10,667 nucleotides of DNA from an uncultured Lachnospiraceae bacterium (GTDB taxonomy: Bacteria; Bacillota; Clostridia; Lachnospirales; Lachnospiraceae), in assembly GCA_947594335.1 (NCBI GenBank), contig CANQEC010000067.1, positions 1 through 10,667 on the forward strand. Direction: 5' to 3'. The notes beneath the pieces were generated by a model, which ran no database searches, was not told the origin of the DNA, and saw only the letters and a list, made by a program, of their open reading frames with translations. The stretch's first letter is position 1; each line of letters begins with the position of its first letter. A program made the translations under genes and the position numbers. This document shows, piece by piece, positions 1 through 6,191 of the stretch.

Positions 1-1192
1 TCTCCCCGCAAAAAAGAGCTTTGAAGGCGGATGACACATCGTCCGCGCTGTAGCCGATGATCTTTGAGGCGGCGGTGGAGACACGTTCATTTTCCTTTAT
101 GGAAGACTGCGCGTCTGTCACCATCCGGGACTGGATATTGGTCGTCTGCCCTTTGAAGCAGTTCACCGTGGAGATCCCGTCAAACGCAATGTTGTAATTT
201 TCACTGGAGGCGCAGAAGGACAGAAAGTCCAGGGCCGCTTCCAGCTGGTCGCTGTTCTTGTTGACCATCATCATGTTCAGATTGCCGCCCTCGTAGGTAC
301 CTTCGCTGACAGTGTTCATAAATACGGGCATCAGGGCGAAATCATCAACGGTATATTTATTATTGTCCGCGAAGTCTGTATAAAACCAGGTATCCCAGAT
401 AAAGGTCATAACTGCTTCCCCGGAACCAAGAGCGGGACTGATGTCGTCCCAGCCTTCTCCGAGATAGTCGGATCCGAACCAGCCTTTATTGGCAGCGTCC
501 GCCGCCCACTGCACCATGTCTGCCACCTGAGGGATTTCAGCGTAGGTGATCTGATTGCCGTTCAGCTGTTCCAGCAGGGAAGGATCGTCCGCAAAGATGG
601 GATCCAGGCCGAACTGGAACATCCAGGTACATCCGTTTGCCGGCCAGAGGATCGGCGTGTAGCCCGTGTCGGCCAGCACCTGGCAGAGCATATCAAACTC
701 AGCCTGACTGGCGGCAGGCTTTAATCCCAGCTGATCCAGAATCGTCTTGTTGTAGTAACAGCCGGAAACGGAGCTTTCCCAGAAGGGCAGGCCCAGAATA
801 TTTCCGTCTTTATCTTTGCAGTAGGCACGCGCGCTGTCCGTCAGGTCGGATACCCAGCTCTCGTCATTCATATAATGAAAGTTTTCGGAAACATTGAAAC
901 GGTTCAGATCCGCATTGTGAAAATGCAGGAAGATATCCGGAATGTTTCCTTCTGCAAACTCTTCGGAGGCATTTACTTCAAAATCAGAGTCCTTGTAGGA
1001 AATGATATCCAGGGTGTTTCCGGTAGCCTTTTCGTACTGCTCAAAAATACTGGTCATATAACTCTTTTCCAGATCGCTGCCCCTGCCCATGAGGGTCAGG
1101 GTAACGTGGTTCGGATCCTCTGCCTTTTGGCAGGAGGTCAGAATGACTGCGGCGGTAAGCGCCAGCAGGGTAAATGTCCCCTTTTTGTTCAT
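1..1192 (-). CDS. Extracellular solute-binding lipoprotein, family 1 (carbohydrate-type ABC binding protein), 3' end missing
   Basis: At least 397 residues are visible; the C-terminus lies beyond the left edge. The N-terminus is a lipoprotein signal: Lys3-Lys4, a hydrophobic core, then lipobox L-T-S-C with Cys21, so the mature protein should be anchored to the outer face of the membrane. The rest reads as a family 1 solute-binding protein: a segment around EFAEGNIPDIFLHFHNADL, then LPFWESSVSGCYYNKTILDQ, then a Trp-rich ligand-cleft region (GWDDISPALGSGEAVMTFIW). Such proteins usually bind sugars or oligosaccharides for an ABC importer; the ligand here is inferred only at that level. The ATG overlaps the TGA of the kinase gene as ATGA, and its ribosome site (GGAGGAG, 7 nt upstream) lies inside the last kinase codons, implying translational coupling. 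No permease or ATPase partner is visible, though one could lie beyond the edge. An accessory sensing role with the kinase is possible. Confidence 0.9.
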   Translation of the reverse strand, partial: MNKKGTFTLLALTAAVILTSCQKAEDPNHVTLTLMGRGSDLEKSYMTSIFEQYEKATGNTLDIISYKDSDFEVNASEEFAEGNIPDIFLHFHNADLNRFNVSENFHYMNDESWVSDLTDSARAYCKDKDGNILGLPFWESSVSGCYYNKTILDQLGLKPAASQAEFDMLCQVLADTGYTPILWPANGCTWMFQFGLDPIFADDPSLLEQLNGNQITYAEIPQVADMVQWAADAANKGWFGSDYLGEGWDDISPALGSGEAVMTFIWDTWFYTDFADNNKYTVDDFALMPVFMNTVSEGTYEGGNLNMMMVNKNSDQLEAALDFLSFCASSENYNIAFDGISTVNCFKGQTTNIQSRMVTDAQSSIKENERVSTAASKIIGYSADDVSSAFKALFCGE

Positions 1193-3765
1193 TTGATTTC
1201 TCCTCCTTTTTGTTTCAGAAGCCGTCCAACCATTTCCTTTACGGCGTCCATGTCGATCGGTTTCGCAAGATGGCCGTCCATCCCGGCCTCCATGGCATCG
1301 CGCACATCCTCGGCAAAAGTGTTGGCTGTCATGGCTGCAATAGGAATTGTGCCTGCCTCAAGATGGCCGCAGGCACGGATCTGCCGGGTGGCCTCGTAGC
1401 CGTTCATCACAGGCATCTGCACATCCATCAGGATCATATCATAATAGCCGGGTTCCGATTTTTTGAACATTTCTACAGCTTCAAGGCCGTTCGCCGCCAG
1501 CTCGCAGACTGCTCCTTCCATATCCAGAATTTCGGTCAGGATCTCGGCGTTCAGCTCGTTGTCCTCCGCCACGAGGAACCGGAGTCCTTTCATCACACTG
1601 TCTTCATCGTTCACGGCAGGTGTCTGAGTGACCTGCTGGTGGCGCAGCGGCGCGGACTCCTCCTGTCTGGGCAGGAGGAAAGAAAGCTCCACGGTGAAGG
1701 TACTCCCGCATCCCGGCTCGCTCTCCACCTGGATGATGCCGCCCATCAGATCCACGAGATTCTTTGTGATCGCCATGCCCAGGCCCGTCCCCTGTATCTT
1801 GTTGGTGACGGAACTGATCTCGCGGCTGAAAGGTGCGAAAATATGCTTCTGGAATTCCGCGCTCATTCCGATGCCGTTGTCCTGCACGGAAAACCGCAGT
1901 CTGGCGTACTGCGCTGAGGGCTGTTCTATTTCGCTCACCTGGAACTGTATTCTTCCGCCGGACGGCGTGTATTTGACCGCGTTCGACAGAAGGTTGATCA
2001 GGATCTGATTCAGCCGGAGCCTGTCGCCGACCAGCTGTTCGGGAGGCGTGCCCTGCACATGGATCTCAAAGGTCTGATTCTTCGCTTTTGCCTGCGGCAT
2101 TAGAATGATGTTCAGCTCGTCAAGCAGTTCCGGAAGATTGAAGCAGTCCACGTTCAGGGAAGTTTTCCCGCTCTCGATCTTGCTCATATCCAGCACATCG
2201 TTGATCAGACTGAGCAGATGATGGCTGGCGGCAGTTATCTTGCGCGTATATTCCCGCACCTTGGCAGCGTCGTCCGCATCCTTTTCCAGCAGCATCGAAA
2301 AGCCCACGATGGCGTTCATCGGCGTGCGGATGTCATGCGACATGTTTGAGAGGAAATTGCTCTTCGCTTCGTTGGCGCTCCTGGCCGCCGTCAGAGCCTC
2401 CTGCAGCTTCTGGTTCATCTGCTGTTCCTGTGTGCGGTCGGAAAGCACGATGATATATTTAATGACATTCTGGATGTCCATGCGGTAGACCGTCATCCGG
2501 TACCACCGGCGTTCGCCGGTCTTCTGGTGCATGTACTCGCATTCCCAGTACCGGCTGCCCTGAAGAGGGATCGCCTCAAGTTCGGCTTTGGGGAACATAA
2601 TATCGCCGCCGACGGCGCATTTTCCCACGATCCGGATGTCCTCGGAGGCAGCCTGCAGCGGAATGCCGAGCAGACGTTCCGTGTTTGGACTGATATATTC
2701 CACGCTGTAGTTTACGGAGTCCAGCATCATGAAGATATCGTCCACGCTGTTGGAGAGCACGTCGAACATGATTTCCCGATAACGGACTTCCATCCTGCTT
2801 TTCTGAGACTGTCTGCGGATGTTCCGGATGATCGGGGCGGCCACCATTGTCCCTACAAGCAGAAAGATCACAATGAAGACGGCGATCGTGGTCTTCTGGA
2901 CGGACAGGAAACCGGCGCTGATGATATTCTGCGGCACGGCGCTCAGCAGGATATAATCCTGGTAGCCGACAGGCTGGTACAGAATACAGTAGCTGACGTT
3001 TCCGATCCTGCACTGCAGAAGGCCGGACTTTCCGTTCAGCCAGTCGTTTTGGAGCTGGTCCAGATCTGCGCTGCCGAGGTCGGATGCGGCCCGCAGATAG
3101 ACGAGATAATTGTCGAATACGCTGCCTCCCGTCTGAGTGGAGAGCAGCACAATCCCGTCGCTGTGGATCACGAAGCATCTGGCATTTCCGGAGAAGGCAT
3201 CCACGTTCAGAGAGCTTGCTATATCCGCGTTCGTATAACTGACGGCGACGGCGCCGAAAGAGAAATCCCTGTATGTGCCTTCCGGGACGGAAGAGGCAAA
3301 CAGGATAATGTTCTGACCGGAGGCAAGTGTCTCACTGGACATGACCGGTTCTCCCTGCGAAATAAGGCTGTCCCATGCGTCCCCCAGATCCATGTGGTCC
3401 TTGCTGCCGGAGAGCGTCATGCAGGATCCGTCCCTGGAGAGGAAATAAAATTCCGTAAATCCCCAGCACTCCTGCTCCTTTGTGATGAAGTCACAAAGAG
3501 CGTCATCCTGGGAAATTTCCGGGTCGGCCATTTCCTGTACCAGGTTAAAGCAATTCCCCCAGCTTTCGAGGAGTTCCCAGTTCCTCTCAACGAAGGCGCC
3601 AAAGGAACGGTTGACCTGCCCGTAGATTTCTTCGAGATGGCCTGTGCTGTCGTTGTAAATCTTCTGAGAGATAAAGTTAAAATAGGTAATCCCTGTGAGA
3701 ACAGCGGCAATACCGACCAGGCACGTCAAAAATGACGGCAGTAATTTTCCAAACCATTTTTTCAT
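1189..3765 (-). CDS. Hybrid sensor histidine kinase (Cache-PAS-HisKA-HATPase-REC)
   Basis: An 858-residue membrane-bound hybrid kinase. TM1 is at about 8-30, followed by an extracellular double-Cache-like sensor region (about 35-285) and TM2 at about 291-313. A PAS domain follows (about 328-445). HisKA contains SHDIRTPMN with phospho-accepting His477. The ATPase domain has the N box (NLLSNA, Asn595), G1 DNGIGM (629-634) and G2 GTGLGM (659-664). The C-terminal receiver (about 728-852) has the acidic pair Glu734/Asp735, phospho-acceptor Asp781, Thr813 and Lys835, all intact. There is no Hpt or DNA-binding output domain, so the phosphate must go to a separate Hpt/regulator, or the receiver controls the kinase itself. 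The start is the ATG at 3765; its likely ribosome site AAGGAG is 13 nt upstream, rather far, but no better in-frame start is seen. The first gene of a two-gene unit with the overlapping binding-protein gene. The ligand is unknown; a small molecule sensed outside the cell is likely. Confidence 0.93.
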   Translation of the reverse strand: MKKWFGKLLPSFLTCLVGIAAVLTGITYFNFISQKIYNDSTGHLEEIYGQVNRSFGAFVERNWELLESWGNCFNLVQEMADPEISQDDALCDFITKEQECWGFTEFYFLSRDGSCMTLSGSKDHMDLGDAWDSLISQGEPVMSSETLASGQNIILFASSVPEGTYRDFSFGAVAVSYTNADIASSLNVDAFSGNARCFVIHSDGIVLLSTQTGGSVFDNYLVYLRAASDLGSADLDQLQNDWLNGKSGLLQCRIGNVSYCILYQPVGYQDYILLSAVPQNIISAGFLSVQKTTIAVFIVIFLLVGTMVAAPIIRNIRRQSQKSRMEVRYREIMFDVLSNSVDDIFMMLDSVNYSVEYISPNTERLLGIPLQAASEDIRIVGKCAVGGDIMFPKAELEAIPLQGSRYWECEYMHQKTGERRWYRMTVYRMDIQNVIKYIIVLSDRTQEQQMNQKLQEALTAARSANEAKSNFLSNMSHDIRTPMNAIVGFSMLLEKDADDAAKVREYTRKITAASHHLLSLINDVLDMSKIESGKTSLNVDCFNLPELLDELNIILMPQAKAKNQTFEIHVQGTPPEQLVGDRLRLNQILINLLSNAVKYTPSGGRIQFQVSEIEQPSAQYARLRFSVQDNGIGMSAEFQKHIFAPFSREISSVTNKIQGTGLGMAITKNLVDLMGGIIQVESEPGCGSTFTVELSFLLPRQEESAPLRHQQVTQTPAVNDEDSVMKGLRFLVAEDNELNAEILTEILDMEGAVCELAANGLEAVEMFKKSEPGYYDMILMDVQMPVMNGYEATRQIRACGHLEAGTIPIAAMTANTFAEDVRDAMEAGMDGHLAKPIDMDAVKEMVGRLLKQKGGEIK

Positions 3766-3855
3766 TAAAACACGTGTACTCCTTAAGAAAAATAATAGAG
3801 AAAATCCTTTATCAAAATTTCGTTACAGATTCCCCTGCAGATGTTCAATATATCT

Positions 3856-3884
3856 ATTCTATCACGTAGGAGAAGGGAAATCAA
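3856..3884 (-). promoter_or_regulatory. Probable sigma-A promoter of the kinase/binding-protein operon
   Basis: Read on the minus strand, TTGATT (3884-3879) and TAGAAT (3861-3856) are separated by exactly 17 bp. TGA directly precedes the -10 box, giving an extended -10 (TGn). This would start transcription near 3849 and leave a leader of roughly 85 nt before the kinase ATG. Found by eye; no transcript data. Confidence 0.6.
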
Positions 3885-3963
3885 TTAAGGATTGGCGCGA
3901 GTCAAAAAAGTGTTTTTTTGTATGTGCCGCGGGTCCGAAATCTGTGCCGAAATGACAAGATTG

Positions 3964-3983
3964 CACAAAATGACCGTTTTGTG
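3964..3983. promoter_or_regulatory. 20-bp palindrome, candidate operator in the divergent promoter region
   Basis: CACAAAA, six bases (TGACCG), then TTTTGTG: two perfect 7-bp inverted arms. It ends 13 bp before the TATAAT at 3997 and so covers the place where the -35 box of the plus-strand promoter should be. This is the typical shape and position of a dimeric regulator site. The protein that binds it is unknown; the regulator encoded at 4240 is one candidate. A second, AT-only palindrome (CAAAAAA-GTG-TTTTTTTG, 3903-3920) lies upstream and is less specific. Confidence 0.45.
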
Positions 3984-3996
3984 ACGCGGGAAGGTC

Positions 3997-4002
3997 TATA
4001 AT
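3997..4002 (+). promoter_or_regulatory. Probable -10 box of the SARP-regulator operon promoter
   Basis: A perfect TATAAT lies 34 nt before the first gene of the operon. No good -35 hexamer sits 16-18 bp upstream (CCGTTT at 17 bp), which suggests dependence on an activator. A near copy of the box with its flank follows (GGTCTATAAT at 3993, GGTCATAAT at 4005). Upstream are the palindrome at 3964-3983 and short direct repeats: CCGAAAT at 3935 and 3947, TGTGCCG at 3923 and 3943. Confidence 0.5.
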
Positions 4003-4036
4003 CAGGTCATAATTTAAGAAAATGGGTTGAAATTTT

Positions 4037-4243
4037 ATGAATGCGGAAAAACAAAAAAAACAGACATTTGTTATTGAGATTGTTAATCAGCAGAAATTCA
4101 CCTGGCAGGGTCAGATACACTGGATTCAGGGAGATAAAAAAATGCAGTTTCGAAGCGTAATGGAGATGCTGCATTTTATGGATTCGGCGATTGTTTCCGG
4201 GGACGACCCGGATCAGCAGGAGACTGACACGACAGAGGCATGA
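4037..4243 (+). CDS. Small WQG/FRS-domain protein of unknown function
   Basis: A 68-residue soluble protein with no signal peptide or membrane segment. The core (11-52) has pattern F-x-I, then W-Q-G (23-25), Trp29, then F-R-S (38-40) and an amphipathic M-E-M-L helix; the tail (54-68) is acidic. I cannot assign a function. The reasons to accept it as a real gene are: its TGA overlaps the ATG of the regulator gene as ATGA; a TATAAT stands just upstream; and its core aligns without gaps to residues 98-139 of the 150-residue protein encoded downstream (12 of 42 identical). The ribosome site is poor (no clear GGAGG before the ATG), so translation may be weak or regulated. My recollection is that similar small proteins occur near regulators in other gut Clostridia, but this was not checked. 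Confidence 0.75.
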   Translation: MNAEKQKKQTFVIEIVNQQKFTWQGQIHWIQGDKKMQFRSVMEMLHFMDSAIVSGDDPDQQETDTTEA

Positions 4244-5460
4244 TTGAAATGAAGAAGGATACTGTAAAAGTAACGCTGTTTGGGAGCTTTTCTCTGACAA
4301 ATGGTACAGCCGTTCTGAGGGAAGAAGATATTCACGCAAACAGGATGGTACAGCTGCTGGCTTATCTTATTATTCACAGAAACGCTCCCGTGATGGGCAG
4401 AAGGCTGAATGAAGAATTCTGGGCGGGAAATTCCAGGAATCCGGAGAGCGCGCTGAAAAATCTGATGTACCGTCTTCGGAGCAGATTAAAAGAGCTGGGA
4501 ATTGAAGAATATATCTGTACACAGCCGGGAGGATACCAGTGGAATCCGGAAATCCCGGTCGAGACAGACTATGAGCAGTTTGAAAAGATCAATAATGACA
4601 TAAAAAAACTCACAGACGATTCGGAAATAGAAAAGCTGTGCCGTGAGGCGATCGACAGCTATCATGGAAATATTTCTGCCAGGCTGTCCGGCGAGGAATG
4701 GATGCGCCCCCAGATCCTGAAATATCAGATGATGTATCTGGAAGCGGCAAAGATGCTGGGAAATATTTACGAGCGGGAAAGCAGGTGGGGCGAGCTGGAG
4801 ATGCTCTGCCAGAAGGTCGCGGTGTACGAGTCGCTGGACGAGGATATCCAGTGCTGGCTGGTCAGGAGCCTGCAGAAGCAGCAGAAATATGACCAGGCGC
4901 TGCTCCAGTATGAAAAGGCAAAGAGGCAGTTCTATGAGAATTTCGGCATAAAGACGCCGGAAAAGCTGCAGAAAATTTTCCAGAATGTCGTCACGGACAG
5001 CGGGATACAGACGGAAGACATCGCGGGCATCATGGAGGAGGCGAGCGAAAAGAAAGAGCCGCAGGGAGCCTTTTTCTGTGATTATCAGATCTTCCGGCAG
5101 ATTTACCGCCTGGAGATGAGGCGCATCGGCCGAATCGGAATTTCCGAATATATACTGCTTCTGACAGTCTGTCGTCTTGGGAAGCTCTGGTATGGAGCGG
5201 CGACGGATTCCGGACTGGTGGAAGCCGCCGGCGTCCTGGAGCAGGTGCTCAAAGAGACCCTTCGTATCGGAGATGTGGTGACGCGCAGCGGCCCTGCCCA
5301 GTATGTGATTCTGCTGACGGCATGCTCCTACGAGGCGGGAATAGCGGTAACAGAAAGAATCAGAAGGAATTTTCTGAAAAAACTGAAACATCGGAAATTG
5401 GAACTGAAATACGAGCTGGAAGAACTTTCACTGCAGGGACAGGAGGTGATGGGAAGATGA
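4240..5460 (+). CDS. SARP/BTAD-family transcriptional regulator with degenerate GGDEF-like C-terminal domain
   Basis: A 406-residue cytoplasmic regulator. Residues about 8-103 form an OmpR-like winged helix; the recognition helix is likely around ALKNLMYRLRSRLKELG (71-87), followed by the wing TQPGGYQW. Residues about 107-250 form a bacterial transcriptional activator (BTAD) helical-repeat domain beginning at DYEQFE. Residues about 275-397 resemble a GGDEF fold: the stretch GDVVTRSGPAQYVILL sits where active cyclases have RxGGDEFxxLL, but the signature here is G351-P-A-Q-Y355, so cyclase activity is very unlikely; it may be a ligand-binding or dimerisation module. It has no receiver domain. 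The start at 4240 overlaps the preceding stop (ATGA); an alternative ATG is at 4249. Its own stop overlaps the next gene's ATG. The target genes are unknown; autoregulation or control of the divergent kinase operon is plausible. Confidence 0.88.
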   Translation: MIEMKKDTVKVTLFGSFSLTNGTAVLREEDIHANRMVQLLAYLIIHRNAPVMGRRLNEEFWAGNSRNPESALKNLMYRLRSRLKELGIEEYICTQPGGYQWNPEIPVETDYEQFEKINNDIKKLTDDSEIEKLCREAIDSYHGNISARLSGEEWMRPQILKYQMMYLEAAKMLGNIYERESRWGELEMLCQKVAVYESLDEDIQCWLVRSLQKQQKYDQALLQYEKAKRQFYENFGIKTPEKLQKIFQNVVTDSGIQTEDIAGIMEEASEKKEPQGAFFCDYQIFRQIYRLEMRRIGRIGISEYILLLTVCRLGKLWYGAATDSGLVEAAGVLEQVLKETLRIGDVVTRSGPAQYVILLTACSYEAGIAVTERIRRNFLKKLKHRKLELKYELEELSLQGQEVMGR

Positions 5461-5909
5461 GCAGTGCGGCAGTTTTTCCCATGAATATGGTAAGGCTCTG
5501 CATAGACGGATACGGCGAAGATCTGTCAGGCAGGGTGTACAGCAAGCTGATGTTCGCCCCCCTGCCGTTCGCAGGATGCGGCGCGCTGCTGCTGAAGGTG
5601 GACGCTCTGTTTGACAAAGTCGGGTATCCGCAGGCGTTCCAGGTAAGGCGCACGTTTCTGGGCAGGCCGAAGCTGAAGGGCGCCGGCGTACCGCATCAGA
5701 TGATGGAAGATGCGGAGCTGGAGAAGCAGAGCGGGAATTGCGGAACCTTTGACATTATCGTACAGAGCCGGCAGCAAAGCGGCTGGCAGGGGATCCTGAT
5801 GGATCCGGGCAGAACCTCTGTGAAGAAATTCCGGAGTGAGATGGAGCTTCTGGACTGTATCTGTATCAATCTTGGACAGGACTCCATGAAAGAATGGGAG
5901 ACGTGCTGA
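5457..5909 (+). CDS. Two-domain protein of unknown function with C-terminal WQG/FRS domain
   Basis: 150 residues, no signal peptide or membrane segment. I chose the ATG at 5457 because it overlaps the regulator stop (ATGA) and follows an ideal ribosome site (AGGAGGTGAT, with 10 nt between AGGAGG and the ATG). The frame stays open upstream to 5322, but that part lies inside the regulator gene. The N-terminal part (about 9-68) has MVRLCIDGYGEDLSGRVYSK, then KVDALFDKVGYPQAFQ; I do not recognise it as a named family. A linker (70-95) joins it to residues 98-139, which match the 68-residue protein encoded upstream of the regulator: W110-Q-G112, F125-R-S127, M129-E-L-L132. As the last gene of the operon it is probably made with the regulator and could act as a partner or effector of it. 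Function not known. Confidence 0.8.
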   Translation: MSSAAVFPMNMVRLCIDGYGEDLSGRVYSKLMFAPLPFAGCGALLLKVDALFDKVGYPQAFQVRRTFLGRPKLKGAGVPHQMMEDAELEKQSGNCGTFDIIVQSRQQSGWQGILMDPGRTSVKKFRSEMELLDCICINLGQDSMKEWETC

Positions 5910-5965
5910 ACACAGCCGGGGACCAGGGAAGAGACGAAAGGAACAGTATCTCAGCAGCAAAAGGA

Positions 5966-6025
5966 AGGCCAGATCGGCGAATGGGATTCGGATTTTTGGA
6001 TTTCATTCTCCAGTCTGGCCTGTTT
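5966..6025 (+). terminator. Probable terminator-like stem-loop after the SARP operon
   Basis: AGGCCAGA (5966-5973) pairs with TCTGGCCT (6014-6021), followed by GTTTT. Inside, after a symmetric 5-nt internal loop, GAATG (5979-5983) pairs with CATTC (6004-6008). The long stem with a short T run fits an intrinsic terminator, though the T tract is weak. The whole gap 5910-6191 (282 nt) holds only this structure and the promoter and leader of the next gene. Confidence 0.45.
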
Positions 6026-6108
6026 TCATGCACAGGCCCGGGTATGGAAAGCGGCTGCTGGCGCAGCACCTGGGCCGCGTTCTTTCTTTATATGGAAGGA
6101 AATGGGGA

Positions 6109-6137
6109 TTGTCTTTATAAGGAATGTGAAGTATAAT
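6109..6137 (+). promoter_or_regulatory. Probable sigma-A promoter of the M18 aminopeptidase gene
   Basis: TTGTCT (6109-6114), a 17-bp spacer and TATAAT (6132-6137). Transcription should start near 6143-6145, about 48 nt before the ATG. It shows that the aminopeptidase gene has its own promoter, apart from the upstream operon. Confidence 0.65.
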
Positions 6138-6144
6138 AAAAAAT

Positions 6145-6167
6145 TAAGTGCTGAGGGTCAGCATTTA
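6145..6167 (+). other. Stem-loop at the predicted 5' end of the aminopeptidase mRNA
   Basis: TGCTGA-GGG-TCAGCA (6149-6163) is a perfect 6-bp hairpin, extended by one G-U and three A-U pairs to 6145-6167. It begins almost exactly at the predicted transcription start and ends about 10 nt before the ribosome site. A hairpin so placed may protect the mRNA 5' end from decay; no T run follows, so it is not a good terminator. Confidence 0.45.
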
Positions 6168-6191
6168 TAAATACTGTGAGGAGAATGCCAA

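Noticed and set aside
2527..3735. Long plus-strand open frame (402 codons) opposite the kinase gene
   Set aside because: It lies fully opposite a kinase with all domain motifs intact; its translation has no recognisable domain and it lacks a ribosome site.
3903..3920. CAAAAAA-GTG-TTTTTTTG as an intrinsic terminator
   Set aside because: The stem is almost only A-T pairs with a 3-nt loop and lies between divergent promoters, with no gene ending into it.
5322..5456. Upstream extension of the 150-residue protein to an ATG at 5322
   Set aside because: That stretch lies within the regulator gene, whereas the ATG at 5457 has an ideal ribosome site and the same ATGA overlap seen at the other operon junction.
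5894..6136. 80-codon plus-strand frame in the gap after the SARP operon
   Set aside because: It runs through the terminator-like stem-loop and the next promoter, has no ribosome site and no domain-like sequence.
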